Below, one piece after another: positions 34,358 through 42,951 of a stretch of DNA of 64,000 bases (its first letter is position 1; each line of letters starts with the position of its first letter). The notes beneath the pieces are model-generated. The model saw only the letters and a program-made list of their open reading frames with translations, had not been told where the DNA came from and did no database searches. Where the stretch lies: positions 2,790,001-2,854,000 of the forward strand of contig NZ_CP084992.1 in the NCBI RefSeq assembly GCF_044793635.1, written 5' to 3'. The position numbers and the translations under genes were made by a program. The DNA is from Virgibacillus_F necropolis_A. GTDB taxonomy: Bacteria; Bacillota; Bacilli; Bacillales; Amphibacillaceae.

Positions 34358-34454
34358 AAAAGAAGACTGACAGAGCAAAGCAGGGGGTATTAGAAGTCGG
34401 GAGAAAAAGGACCGAATTAGGGAGAGACACATTACTTAAATTGAACACATCTAA

Positions 34455-34577
34455 GGTTATGGTTATCATGGATGTATAAAGACTACTAGTTCAAGACCAA
34501 ACGCCAAGGCCTATAGTGAAAAATATACAGATGCAGGCGTGGTGGAAAAAGAGATGAAAACAAAGTATTTAGGATAG
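34455..34577 (+). pseudogene. possible C-terminal gene remnant
   Basis: An open stretch without a start reads KTTSSRPNAKAYSEKYTDAG then VVEKEMKTKYLG and a stop. The composition is protein-like but no gene body lies upstream. A weak call; it may be chance. Confidence 0.25.
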
Positions 34578-34595
34578 AAAAAGGAGATTGCTAAA

Positions 34596-35027
34596 ATGAA
34601 TAGATTGAATCTTTTAACACTTGGAGTGGAGGATATTGGAAAGTCACTGAAATTCTACAGAGATGGATTAGGTTTTGGAACATCAGAGAATAGCGAGAGT
34701 CCAGTAGTTGTTTTCTTTAACAATGCCGGTACAAAATTAGCCTTATATCCGATAAATGAGTTAGCAAAAGATATAAACAAAAATGAACCGCCTGTAAAAG
34801 GGAACTTTTCTGGAATAACACTCGCATACAATGCTAAAACAGCTGAAGAAGTTGATGAAGTAATGGAACAAGCTAAAAAAGCAGGGGCTACCATTGTGAA
34901 ACCGCCAGAGCGTGTTTTCTGGGGAGGATACAGCGGTTATTTTGCAGATCCAGATGGCTATCATTGGGAAGTAGCTTTTGGGGATAACTGGGAGTTTGAT
35001 GAAAACGACATGTTAATTATTGAGTAA
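34596..35027 (+). CDS. VOC family protein (glyoxalase-like)
   Basis: Protein of 143 residues with two beta-alpha-beta-beta-beta modules: LLTLGVEDIGKSLKFYRDGL at the start and SGYFADPDGYHWEVAFGDNW at the end, typical of vicinal-oxygen-chelate proteins. The last block has the metal-ligand Glu; the His expected near the start is absent (N-R-L-N-L-L-T), so metal binding may be altered. Followed 14 bp later by another VOC gene. Confidence 0.82.
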   Translation: MNRLNLLTLGVEDIGKSLKFYRDGLGFGTSENSESPVVVFFNNAGTKLALYPINELAKDINKNEPPVKGNFSGITLAYNAKTAEEVDEVMEQAKKAGATIVKPPERVFWGGYSGYFADPDGYHWEVAFGDNWEFDENDMLIIE

Positions 35028-35041
35028 ATTGGAGGAAAAAG

Positions 35042-35440
35042 ATGAGTAAAGGTTTGATTCATCATGTTGAATTGTATGTATCTGATCTGAAACGTTCCGT
35101 TGAATTTTGGGGTTGGTTGTTGGAGGACCTGGGTTACCATGCTTATCAGGAATGGGACGCTGGACGAAGTTTTAGACTTGGTGACTCCTACATCGTTTTT
35201 GTCCAAACCGAGGAGCGGTTTCTTGATGTACCGTACCACCGACGTAGGGTTGGACTAAATCATCTAGCATTTCATGCGGAATCACGTGAACATGTGGATG
35301 CTATTACAAATAGATTAAGAGAGAAAGACATGGCCATTTTATATTCGGACAAACATCCGTTTGCTGGGGGAGATGATTATTATGCCGTGTATTTTGAGGA
35401 CCCAGATAGGATTAAAGTAGAATTGGTGGCTCCCAAATAG
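35042..35440 (+). CDS. VOC family protein (glyoxalase-like)
   Basis: Protein of 132 residues. It begins LIHHVELYVSDLKRSVEFWG with the His ligand, and ends with YYAVYFEDPDRIKVELVAPK carrying the Glu. A central VGLNHLAFHAESREHVD supplies another His. This is the full VOC metal triad, unlike the preceding gene. Probably co-transcribed with it. Substrate unknown. Confidence 0.84.
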   Translation: MSKGLIHHVELYVSDLKRSVEFWGWLLEDLGYHAYQEWDAGRSFRLGDSYIVFVQTEERFLDVPYHRRRVGLNHLAFHAESREHVDAITNRLREKDMAILYSDKHPFAGGDDYYAVYFEDPDRIKVELVAPK

Positions 35441-35497
35441 TGTGTATTATATGGCAAAAAGCTTTTTAGTCAATAAGTGTTAAATGGGGTGCTTCTT

Positions 35498-35920
35498 TTG
35501 CAAATCAAAGGAATTAATCATCTTTTATTTTCTGTTTCCAATTTGGAAAAGTCTATTGAATTTTATCAAAAAGTTTTTCGAGCTGATCTCTTGGTTAAAG
35601 GAAATAGCACAGCTTATTTTGATTTGAACGGATTATGGCTCGCACTAAATCTTGAAAAACATATTCCTCGTAATGAGATTAGAGAGTCCTATACACATAT
35701 GGCATTTAGTATTGATGAAAGGGAATTCGATGAGGCATGTAGGCATCTTGAAAAACTGAATGTAAACATTCTTAACGGAAGAAAAAGAAATAGTCAGGAT
35801 AAGCAGTCCATTTATTTTACGGATCCTGACGGGCACAAGTTTGAATTTCATACAGGTACCTTACAGGATCGGATGGAGTACTATGAAAAGGATAAAAAGC
35901 ATATGACGTTTTATCGTTAA
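35498..35920 (+). CDS. fosB: FosB-type metallothiol transferase (fosfomycin resistance)
   Basis: Mn/Mg enzyme that opens the epoxide of fosfomycin with bacillithiol or cysteine. It has 140 residues. The family signature IKGINHLLFSVSNLEKSIEF holds the first His; SYTHMAFSIDE the second; IYFTDPDGHKFEFHTGTLQD the Glu. Near-identity of these blocks to Bacillus FosB makes the assignment secure. TTG 35498 follows GGGGTG by 6 nt. A third VOC gene in a row, but of a different subfamily from the two before it. Confidence 0.92.
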   Translation: MQIKGINHLLFSVSNLEKSIEFYQKVFRADLLVKGNSTAYFDLNGLWLALNLEKHIPRNEIRESYTHMAFSIDEREFDEACRHLEKLNVNILNGRKRNSQDKQSIYFTDPDGHKFEFHTGTLQDRMEYYEKDKKHMTFYR

Positions 35921-35947
35921 TTTTTTGTTGGGGAGATGAGAGGATTA

Positions 35948-36367
35948 ATGAGTGTCCCAAAGCATATCGTTTCCGCTGCGACAATCGTGCTGAATGAGCA
36001 GGGGGAGTTACTTTTAATAAAAGGCCCCCGCAGAGGTTGGGAAATGCCCGGCGGACAGGTAGAGGAAGGCGAGGCTCTAACTGATGCTGCGATTAGAGAG
36101 ACAAAAGAAGAAACTGGAATTGATATTGAAATAATTAAGTTTTGTGGGATATACCAAAGTGTTACCAGAAGTATTTGTAATACATTGTTCTTGGGTAAAC
36201 CAATTGGAGGCAACCTAACCACTAGCAGTGAGAGTCTAGAAGTTGACTACTTTCCACTTGAAGAAGCTTTAGAAATGGTGACATGGAACAATTTCCGTGA
36301 AAGAATCACAAATTGCTTAGAGGAAGAGAAGCATCCATTTTTAGTAGAGTTTAAGAGTAAAGTTTAA
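35948..36367 (+). CDS. Nudix hydrolase
   Basis: Protein of 139 residues. The Nudix box GGQVEEGEALTDAAIRETKE then ETGI is complete (GX5EX7REUXEEXGU). Hydrolyses a nucleoside diphosphate linked to another moiety. The preceding GPRRGWEMPGGQ is standard. Start at ATG 35948 preferred over ATG 35936, which abuts GGGGAG. First gene of a compact operon (35948-38275). Confidence 0.87.
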   Translation: MSVPKHIVSAATIVLNEQGELLLIKGPRRGWEMPGGQVEEGEALTDAAIRETKEETGIDIEIIKFCGIYQSVTRSICNTLFLGKPIGGNLTTSSESLEVDYFPLEEALEMVTWNNFRERITNCLEEEKHPFLVEFKSKV

Positions 36368-36382
36368 TAAAGTGGTGGTCAT

Positions 36383-36946
36383 ATGAAACCTGAAAAGATA
36401 CATATTATTGGATCGGTCGGAAGCGGGAAAACAACCTTTTCGAGAAGGTTATCGAAAAGGTTGACCATAGCTTATTATGAATTGGACAATGTGGTTTGGA
36501 AAAGACGAGAAAATGTGGATGTTCACGATGTAAAACGGTCACCGCAAGAAAGAGATGAATACTTTTCTGGAATTTTGAACTCAAATGAGTGGATAGTAGA
36601 GGGTGTTCACAGCGGTGACTGGGTAATGCAAAGTATTCAAAAGGCTGATGTTATCGTTTTATTAGATACTAGTTATTTTGTTAGGATACATAGAATTATT
36701 CGCAGATTCTTTTTACAAAAACTCGGACGTGAAAAAGCAAACTATGTACCTTCCTTTAAAATCTTTTGGCGAATGTTCAAATGGAATCATCTTTTTGAAA
36801 AAGATAAATCAGAGATATTGAAAAAGATATACGCATATAACGAGAACTTGGTTATTTTATCTAATCACAAGGATTTGGAGAAATATTTAGAAGAGGGGCA
36901 TGTTCATGGGCTACATAATGGACTTAAGGAAACAAATAGGCTCTAG
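36383..36946 (+). CDS. P-loop NTPase (adenylate-kinase / topology-modulation-like)
   Basis: Protein of 187 residues. Walker A GSVGSGKTTFSRRL at residues 8-21; lid-like ELDNVVWKRRENVDV; WIVEGVHSGDW and VIVLLDTSYFVRIHRIIRRF as in the FlaR/topology-modulation-protein kinases. Probably a small-molecule or nucleotide kinase. Its 3' end overlaps the next Nudix gene by about 40 bp. Confidence 0.8.
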   Translation: MKPEKIHIIGSVGSGKTTFSRRLSKRLTIAYYELDNVVWKRRENVDVHDVKRSPQERDEYFSGILNSNEWIVEGVHSGDWVMQSIQKADVIVLLDTSYFVRIHRIIRRFFLQKLGREKANYVPSFKIFWRMFKWNHLFEKDKSEILKKIYAYNENLVILSNHKDLEKYLEEGHVHGLHNGLKETNRL

Positions 36947-37358
36947 ACCAATTATCATAGCGGGTTCTAGTGTTCTATTATTAGATGAAAATAATAGATT
37001 ATTATTGCAACTAAGAAAGGATAATAATTGTTGGGGACTAGCTGGTGGTTCCATGGAGCCGGGTGAAACATTAGAAGATGTTGCGAAAAGAGAACTGCAG
37101 GAGGAAACCGGACTTGTAGCGAATGATTTAACCTTTTTTAAGATATTTTCCGGTGAGGATTTTTATTATAAATATCCCCACGGTGATGAGGCTTATAATG
37201 TAATATCGGCTTATATATGTCGGAATTATCACGGTGAATTATCGGTAGACAAGAATGAAGTCCAGGAATTGCACTATTTTTCTTTAGACGAACTCCCTTC
37301 TAACATTAGCCCACCCGATTATAAGGTAATAAAAGCATTTATGGAGGAACTACTATGA
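36906..37358 (+). CDS. Nudix hydrolase
   Basis: Protein of 150 residues; Nudix box GGSMEPGETLEDVAKRELQE then ETGL is complete. ATG 36906 is 7 nt after GAGGGG; ATG 36900 abuts that site and ATG 36918 is farther. Overlaps the preceding kinase gene and, by 4 bp (ATGA), the following GNAT gene; translational coupling is likely. Confidence 0.87.
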   Translation: MGYIMDLRKQIGSRPIIIAGSSVLLLDENNRLLLQLRKDNNCWGLAGGSMEPGETLEDVAKRELQEETGLVANDLTFFKIFSGEDFYYKYPHGDEAYNVISAYICRNYHGELSVDKNEVQELHYFSLDELPSNISPPDYKVIKAFMEELL

Positions 37359-37771
37359 ATTTTATATTAAATAATGGAAAAGAAGTTAACGTTCGCGAAT
37401 ATATGGCTGGGGATTTTCAAGCAATTCTAGAGTTGAATTCTAAAGAAGGGTGGAATACATTGGTTGAGCGGGCAGAAGACATGAAAGAGGCTTTTGATAA
37501 TTCAAATGTTACGTATATCGTTGAGATGGATAATAAGCTGGTGGGGTATTTGAGAGGAATGACAGACAGGCAAATTACCCTATTTATTTGTGAAGTAATC
37601 GTAGGAGAAAAACTTCGTGGATTAGGAATGGGGAAAAAGCTGCTGCAATACGTGCATAACCTTTATCCTACAACACGAATGGAATTACTGGGGTTAAGTA
37701 CCTCTAAATCCTTTTATGAAAAGCTGGATTTTCGTAGTTTTTATGGCTTTCGCAAAACCATACAGGAATAA
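37355..37771 (+). CDS. GNAT acetyltransferase
   Basis: Protein of 138 residues. The acetyl-CoA loop EKLRGLGMGKKLLQYV (R-G-L-G-M-G) and the C-terminal STSKSFYEKLDFRSFYGFRK are typical of GNAT folds. Starts within the stop codon of the Nudix gene. Substrate unknown. Confidence 0.85.
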   Translation: MNFILNNGKEVNVREYMAGDFQAILELNSKEGWNTLVERAEDMKEAFDNSNVTYIVEMDNKLVGYLRGMTDRQITLFICEVIVGEKLRGLGMGKKLLQYVHNLYPTTRMELLGLSTSKSFYEKLDFRSFYGFRKTIQE

Positions 37772-37783
37772 GGTGGTGGTAAT

Positions 37784-38275
37784 ATGAACAGTCAATTAGA
37801 ATATGCATTAAAGCTGAGAGATGATGGTGAAGAGGAACAATCTAGACAATTGTTCATTGAACTAGTTAGAAAGGATCATAACAATGCCGAACTGAATTTC
37901 CATTGTGCTCAAACGCATGATGGCATGGGTTTAGAAGAGGAAGCTGTTGAATATTATGAAAGGGCTATTAGCATTGGCCTGCCTGAAGAACTTTTAAAAG
38001 ATGCTTACGTTTGTTTAGGAAGCACTTTTAAAGTTATAGGGGAATATCAGAAATCACTTGATATTTTATCAAAAGGGGAAGAGGAATTTCCTTATTATGA
38101 ACCAGTTCAAGTATTTAAGGCATTAACGCTTCATAGTATGAATGATCACTCTAAAGCATTAAAAACCGTTTTACATTCACTTCTAAAAACAACGAATGAT
38201 AAAGGGATTCAAAATTATAGCAGAGCCTTACATTATTATGCGGAATTTTTGGATGAAGGGGTAAAAACTGATTGA
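37784..38275 (+). CDS. tetratricopeptide-repeat protein
   Basis: Protein of 163 residues with about three TPR units: NAELNFHCAQTHDGMGLEEE, then AYVCLGSTFKVIGEYQKSLD and VQVFKALTLHSMNDHSKALK (in the last, P-V-Q-V-F-K precedes). No signal peptide. A protein-binding scaffold; last gene in the operon beginning at 35948. Confidence 0.82.
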   Translation: MNSQLEYALKLRDDGEEEQSRQLFIELVRKDHNNAELNFHCAQTHDGMGLEEEAVEYYERAISIGLPEELLKDAYVCLGSTFKVIGEYQKSLDILSKGEEEFPYYEPVQVFKALTLHSMNDHSKALKTVLHSLLKTTNDKGIQNYSRALHYYAEFLDEGVKTD

Positions 38276-38483
38276 GAAAGATGGGGGATCGGTAACTTAA
38301 CGGTCGAAAACTTTTAGAGAATTTTATGATTAAGTAGTGGATACCATGAATCAATGGTCAGGGTCAGCAAATTCAAGGTTGACTCATATGTATCCTGAGG
38401 ACTTTGACTTTATACGAAAGCATGTTAGGTATGATATGAGCTGATTATAGTTTTTTGAAAAAGAAAAAGGAGCTAGGACAATA

Positions 38484-38972
38484 ATGGTTTCTCAGAAAAA
38501 ATATCATCGAGCACTTGGTGTATATGGCATTTATGAAAAGAATAATCAACTATTAGTGATTAACAAAAATGGCGGGCCATATATAAATCGATTCGATCTT
38601 CCTGGAGGCAGTTTGGAAGATGGTGAAAGTCTGACGGATGCGATGCAAAGAGAATTTATAGAAGAAACGGGTGTAGAAATAGAAGTGGTCAGTAATATTG
38701 GAACGATTGACTTCATCCTACCTTGGGACTGGAAAGGGTTTACCCATGTGCATCACATCGCAATTTTTTATTCGGTGAAAAAGATTGGCGGGGAAATTTC
38801 TAAGCCAGATCAGTTTGAAGGGCAAGATTCAGATGGAGCACTTTGGGTATCAAAGAATGACATATCAGATGAAAACGCATCTCCCCTGGTTTTGAAAGCA
38901 TTTGATTGGTTGGAAACCGGGCAATTAGGAATAAATCTAGTTAACTACAAGGATTGGCTGATCAAGGAGTGA
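38484..38972 (+). CDS. Nudix hydrolase
   Basis: Protein of 162 residues; complete Nudix box GGSLEDGESLTDAMQREFIE then ETGV, preceded by NRFDLPGG. AAAAAGGAGC lies upstream of ATG 38484. Third Nudix gene within 3 kb. Followed 4 bp later by a hydrolase gene, so co-transcribed. Confidence 0.87.
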   Translation: MVSQKKYHRALGVYGIYEKNNQLLVINKNGGPYINRFDLPGGSLEDGESLTDAMQREFIEETGVEIEVVSNIGTIDFILPWDWKGFTHVHHIAIFYSVKKIGGEISKPDQFEGQDSDGALWVSKNDISDENASPLVLKAFDWLETGQLGINLVNYKDWLIKE

Positions 38973-38976
38973 TGGT

Positions 38977-39831
38977 ATGGGTACTTGGAAACAAGAACTA
39001 CTGGTTACCAAACGCGGAACATTTGAGATATTCACAAAAGGCACAGGGACACCGCTATGTGTAACGCACCTTTATTCAGAGTTCAACGAAACGGGTGACT
39101 ATTTTGCTGATTCCTTTACTGATGGTCACACAGTTTATTTGATTAATCTCAGGGAAGCAGGAAACTCTGAAAAGGCACACGAATCCTATCAACTTAGTAT
39201 GCTGGAAACGATTTTTGATTTAGAGGCGATTCGTGAAGCGCTTGGATTAAGAAAGTGGAATTTTGCAGGTCATTCTACTGGTGGAATGCTGGGAATAATG
39301 TATGGAATTTATTTCTCAGACAGCATAGATGCACTAATAATAGTTGGCGCTGCCGCTAGAGAATATGCTACTTTTTCATCGAATTGTATTTATAATCCTG
39401 ATCATCCACAATTCACTAGAATGCAAGAGATGATAGAAATACTTAAACTTTCCGATTTGGATGCAGTTAAAAGAAAAAATATTTCAGTTGAGCGGACAAA
39501 GCTTTCGCTCTATCAACCTAATCGTTATGATGAAATGTTTGATAAGGAAATACATAAGAAGATGTCAGCTACCCGAATGAATTTCTTCAACCGGGAGCTA
39601 TCGTTATTTGATGTAACAAGAAAATTAGAATTAATAACAGCTCGGACATTAATCATCTGCGGTAAACATGATGTGCAATGTCCATTGGAGTATTCTATAG
39701 AAATGAATGAATTAATCCCTAATTCCAATCTGTTAATTTTTCATGAAAGTAATCATTATCCATTTTTAGAAGAAAAGGACTTATTCAGTATTGAAATTGA
39801 TAAGTTTTTCAGGGAGGTACGAAACAAGTGA
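38977..39831 (+). CDS. alpha/beta hydrolase
   Basis: Protein of 284 residues with the alpha/beta-hydrolase fold. The nucleophile elbow is FAGHSTGGMLGIMYG (G-H-S-T-G-G) near residue 99; the acid lies in ICGKHDVQCPLEYS; the His in FHESNHYPFLEE. A hallmark YLINLREAGNSEKA segment precedes the elbow (oxyanion side). No signal peptide. Substrate unknown. The next gene starts in its stop codon. Confidence 0.87.
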   Translation: MGTWKQELLVTKRGTFEIFTKGTGTPLCVTHLYSEFNETGDYFADSFTDGHTVYLINLREAGNSEKAHESYQLSMLETIFDLEAIREALGLRKWNFAGHSTGGMLGIMYGIYFSDSIDALIIVGAAAREYATFSSNCIYNPDHPQFTRMQEMIEILKLSDLDAVKRKNISVERTKLSLYQPNRYDEMFDKEIHKKMSATRMNFFNRELSLFDVTRKLELITARTLIICGKHDVQCPLEYSIEMNELIPNSNLLIFHESNHYPFLEEKDLFSIEIDKFFREVRNK

Positions 39832-40673
39832 ATACAACTGAATTAAAAGAAACATTAATGACCTATAGTGGTAATGATTTTCAAATGGATGAGTCCAATA
39901 ATATATCAGAACTTACCACCGCAATGCTTAGAGAAATAGGGAATGTGGATCCAAAATTAAGGGATGAATTGATTTATAGTTCTTTTTGCCAGATGATACT
40001 ACAAGACTTTTATTCGATCGAAGAACTTAAAGCAATCCTTGGAACTTGTTTGGACGATAAGCATTTATTATATAGAGTCGGTAAGGCTGGCGATGATTCT
40101 GTTTTTACAAGATCTTTTTCGACCTTGATCATTGCGGTGATTTTGCATGTTAATCTACAGAAAAACTTTTTAACAATTGACGATATAGATGAGGTCTATG
40201 AATCTTTATTGAAATATCTTGATCAGGAACAGGATGTTAGGGGCCTTGTACCTGAAAAAGGCTGGGCTCATAGCATTGCGCATGTAGCCGATGCTCTGGA
40301 TGAGTTAGTCAAACAACCAAATCTCTTAAATGAGAAACTAGAAAGTGTTTTCACCGCCATTTTAAATAAAATGGCTTTCAACAAAGACCATTATCACTAT
40401 GATGAAGATGAACGAATGGTCATTCCGGTAGTCGCTATGCTGGAAAGAGGTCTTAGTGAATCAATGGTTTGTGAAAAAATTGCTGCAACTGGAAATGATA
40501 TAAAGCAAAACTTTTCAACAGGTGGTCAGTCGTATTTTATTTATCGAGCGAATGTGAAGCAATACTTAAGCAGTTTATATTTTCATTTAGAAGCAAAAGA
40601 ACAGAACGTTGAGGTTCGGACTTCTATTAAACAAGCGATTAAAGAGATAAACCAGCCCTACTACCAAATGTAA
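39828..40673 (+). CDS. DUF2785 family protein
   Basis: Helical cytoplasmic protein of 281 residues. The segment ARSFSTLIIAVIL-type (FTRSFSTLIIAVILHVNLQK), then VPEKGWAHSIAHVADALDEL, fits DUF2785. The family has no established function. GTG 39828 overlaps the hydrolase stop by 4 bp (GTGA), so the two are translationally coupled. Confidence 0.82.
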   Translation: MNTTELKETLMTYSGNDFQMDESNNISELTTAMLREIGNVDPKLRDELIYSSFCQMILQDFYSIEELKAILGTCLDDKHLLYRVGKAGDDSVFTRSFSTLIIAVILHVNLQKNFLTIDDIDEVYESLLKYLDQEQDVRGLVPEKGWAHSIAHVADALDELVKQPNLLNEKLESVFTAILNKMAFNKDHYHYDEDERMVIPVVAMLERGLSESMVCEKIAATGNDIKQNFSTGGQSYFIYRANVKQYLSSLYFHLEAKEQNVEVRTSIKQAIKEINQPYYQM

Positions 40674-40750
40674 CAGTTCTCATATATACAATCGAAAGCA
40701 TTCCTGGAAAAGGGGGCTTTTTTTGTATGTGAATTTAAGGTAAGTCCATA

Positions 40751-40862
40751 TCCCTGATAAAAGTCATAGAATCCCGATAAAATACGAAATATCCTAATAA
40801 AAACCAAAAATTCCTGATAAAAGCCACAAAATCCTGATAAATGCTCAAAAGTCACTGATAAA
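40751..40862. repeat. 20-bp periodic GATAA array (six units)
   Basis: Six imperfect units with core TCCTGATAAAA: GATAA-type cores at 40756, 40776, 40796, 40816, 40836 and 40857, a spacing of 20, 20, 20, 20 and 21 bp. Between cores the sequence varies (A-rich, C at fixed places). It lies between DUF2785 and a GNAT gene. The minus-strand ORF over it only reflects the repeat. Confidence 0.75.
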
Positions 40863-40943
40863 ACAAAAATCCGCCATTTGTTATTGCTTTTTCCACTATA
40901 ATCGTATATATTCTTTAGAACTCTAAAAAAGGATATGACGCTT

Positions 40944-41510
40944 ATGAATCCAATTTTACTAGACTTTCCTCATCAATTTGAAACGGAACGACTGCTTTTA
41001 AGAATGCCTATGCCTGGCGATGGAAAGGCTATTTATGATGCAATTGATGCCTCTATTAATGAGCTTAGACCATGGTTGGCTTTTGCGTATAATGGTCAAA
41101 CTGAGGAAGAGACAGAGATTAATACCCGTGAATCACACATTAGCTTCCTAAAAAGAGAGAAATTGAGAATGCTAGTTTTCCTTAAAGAGACCAATCAGTT
41201 TGTTGGGTCATCAGGTCTGCACGATATCGATTGGGATGTTCGTAAATTTGAAATTGGATATTGGGCTGACACTAGATTTAGTGGGCATGGGTATATGACT
41301 GAAGCTGTTGCTGGCTTAACGGAATTCACCTTTAACGAACTCCAGGCAAATCGCGTTCAAATACAATGTGATACGCGTAACAGTAAAAGTTGTGCTATTC
41401 CTGAAAGATTGGGATTTGAATTGGAGGGTATCATTAGAAATGAAGATCTTTCTATCGATGGGAAAGGGCTCCGGGATACGTGTATGTATGCTAAAATAAG
41501 GACAGAGTAA
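40944..41510 (+). CDS. GNAT acetyltransferase (RimJ/RimL-like)
   Basis: Protein of 188 residues. It begins FETERLLLRMPMPGDGKAIY, then FEIGYWADTRFSGHGYMTEA (acetyl-CoA loop) and NSKSCAIPERLGFELEGIIR. Probably modifies ribosomal-protein or peptide N-termini or a small amine. Start ATG 40944 rather than 40935, which is too close to AAAAAAGG. Confidence 0.88.
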   Translation: MNPILLDFPHQFETERLLLRMPMPGDGKAIYDAIDASINELRPWLAFAYNGQTEEETEINTRESHISFLKREKLRMLVFLKETNQFVGSSGLHDIDWDVRKFEIGYWADTRFSGHGYMTEAVAGLTEFTFNELQANRVQIQCDTRNSKSCAIPERLGFELEGIIRNEDLSIDGKGLRDTCMYAKIRTE

Positions 41511-41527
41511 AAAGGTGGAATACTATT

Positions 41528-41758
41528 ATGTACTTAACGATAGAAGAAACTGCTGAACATTTGTCCATACCTGAATCTCAAATAAGAACACTTATCCAAC
41601 AAAAACGAATACGTGCGATTCATGATGGTGAACAATTTTTGATTAATCAGGCCCAATTCTCTACTCATTTCGAACAAATTGAAAAGTATAAACAAATGAT
41701 TCAAGACTATTTAAATGAACATATACCAGAAGACATTGATGTTAAGGACGAGGATTAG
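41528..41758 (+). CDS. small excisionase/MerR-like DNA-binding protein
   Basis: Protein of 76 residues; YLTIEETAEHLSIPESQIRT followed by LIQQKRIRAIHDGEQFLINQ is the helix-turn-helix plus wing of the excisionase (DUF3853/HTH_17) type. The C-terminal half is an acidic helix. No recombinase is nearby, so excisionase activity is not implied. It lies in line with the GNAT and RluA genes (17- and 11-bp gaps). Confidence 0.78.
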   Translation: MYLTIEETAEHLSIPESQIRTLIQQKRIRAIHDGEQFLINQAQFSTHFEQIEKYKQMIQDYLNEHIPEDIDVKDED

Positions 41759-41769
41759 GAGAGTTTTTT

Positions 41770-42660
41770 ATGAAAACAAATAAAGATTCAACGCATGAAA
41801 CCTTTACAGTAAAAGAGCCAATGAGTTTATTGCCATTTCTATTAAAGGTAATGGAAAATCGCAGTCGAAATTCAGTTAAATCTATTCTTGCGCGAGGTCA
41901 GGTTTCCGTTGATGATGATGCAACAACTAAACACAATTATCCACTGAAACAAGGCCAAACCGTTACGATTCTTAAAAATAAGGTAGCGGCTAAGGTGAAC
42001 AAAATGACTGGATTTTCCATCATACACGAGGATAAAGAAATCATTGTAATTAATAAGGATGCAGGATTACTTTCGATAGCGAATGCTAGAGAAAAGGACT
42101 TCACAGCTTACAGTCAATTGATGGACTATGTCAAAATTGAACATCCGAAAAACCGTGTTTTTATTGTTCACCGCTTGGACCGTGATACATCAGGTGTGAT
42201 GGTTTTTGCGAAAACTGAAACCGTTAAACGAAAGCTCCAAGATAATTGGAAGGCGATTGTAAAAGAGCGTACTTATATGGCGCTTGTAGAAGAAACTGTT
42301 AAGAAACCAAAAGGAACAATCACTTCCTGGTTAAAAGAAAGCAGTACACTTGTTATGTATTCAAGCCCGAAAGAAGGGGATGGATTACGTGCTGTAACAC
42401 ACTATCAAACGATTCAATCGAATACCACTTTTTCATTGTTGAAAGTAAACCTTGAAACTGGGAGAAAAAACCAAATCCGCGTGCATATGAAGGATATCGG
42501 ACATCCAATTGTTGGTGATAAAAAATATGGATCTAAAACGAATGCAATTGGTCGACTTGGGCTTCATGCAAGTGTTTTGGCTTTTGAGCATCCTAAAACA
42601 GGTAAGCTTTTGCAATTTGAAGCGGATGTACCAGATACTTTCATGCGGAAATCCAAGTAA
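41770..42660 (+). CDS. RluA-family pseudouridine synthase
   Basis: Isomerises uridine to pseudouridine in RNA. It has 296 residues. An N-terminal S4-like part (NRSRNSVKSILARGQVSVDD), catalytic motif VHRLDRDTSGVMVFAKT with the active Asp, then GRKNQIRVHMKDIGHPIVGD and LHASVLAFEHPKT are the RluA hallmarks. The RNA target (rRNA or tRNA) is not assigned. GGAGAG precedes ATG 41770. Terminator follows immediately. Confidence 0.92.
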   Translation: MKTNKDSTHETFTVKEPMSLLPFLLKVMENRSRNSVKSILARGQVSVDDDATTKHNYPLKQGQTVTILKNKVAAKVNKMTGFSIIHEDKEIIVINKDAGLLSIANAREKDFTAYSQLMDYVKIEHPKNRVFIVHRLDRDTSGVMVFAKTETVKRKLQDNWKAIVKERTYMALVEETVKKPKGTITSWLKESSTLVMYSSPKEGDGLRAVTHYQTIQSNTTFSLLKVNLETGRKNQIRVHMKDIGHPIVGDKKYGSKTNAIGRLGLHASVLAFEHPKTGKLLQFEADVPDTFMRKSK

Positions 42661-42661
42661 A

Positions 42662-42690
42662 AAATGTACGTTATATGACGTGCATTTTTT
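42662..42690 (+). terminator. rho-independent terminator
   Basis: AAATGTACGT/ACGTGCATTTTTTT stem with T7 tail directly after the RluA-family stop codon. The next 260 bp to 42952 contain no gene or repeat that I see. Confidence 0.75.
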
Positions 42691-42951
42691 TATTTTAGTA
42701 AAGAAGCTAGCGTGGCGAGGGTAGGATGTGATTTTCAATCGACCGATATATTTGTAGATCGGCAGTTATAGCTTTGAATTGGCGGATAAAGCACTTCAAG
42801 AAAGTTGTTGTATGCGATAGCCATTTTTTCCATACATTCCCGCATCCCCCAAAAACAATTCCTTTCATAGTGCTTGCACTTTTCATTTTAGAATTCCTTA
42901 AACTATGCTAGTATAATAGCTTACCCGAATGATGTTGAAGAGGAGTTTACG

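Noticed and set aside
40661..40855. Minus-strand ORF with a repeated F-I-R-I-F / S-G-F-Y pattern
   Set aside because: The periodic peptide simply mirrors the 20-bp DNA array; no start site or family likeness.
40751..40862. CRISPR array
   Set aside because: Units are only 20 bp, cores are degenerate, there are no distinct spacers, and no cas genes are nearby.
41528..41758. Integrated element marked by the excisionase-like gene
   Set aside because: No integrase, attachment repeat or phage gene is near; such small HTH proteins are common outside mobile elements.
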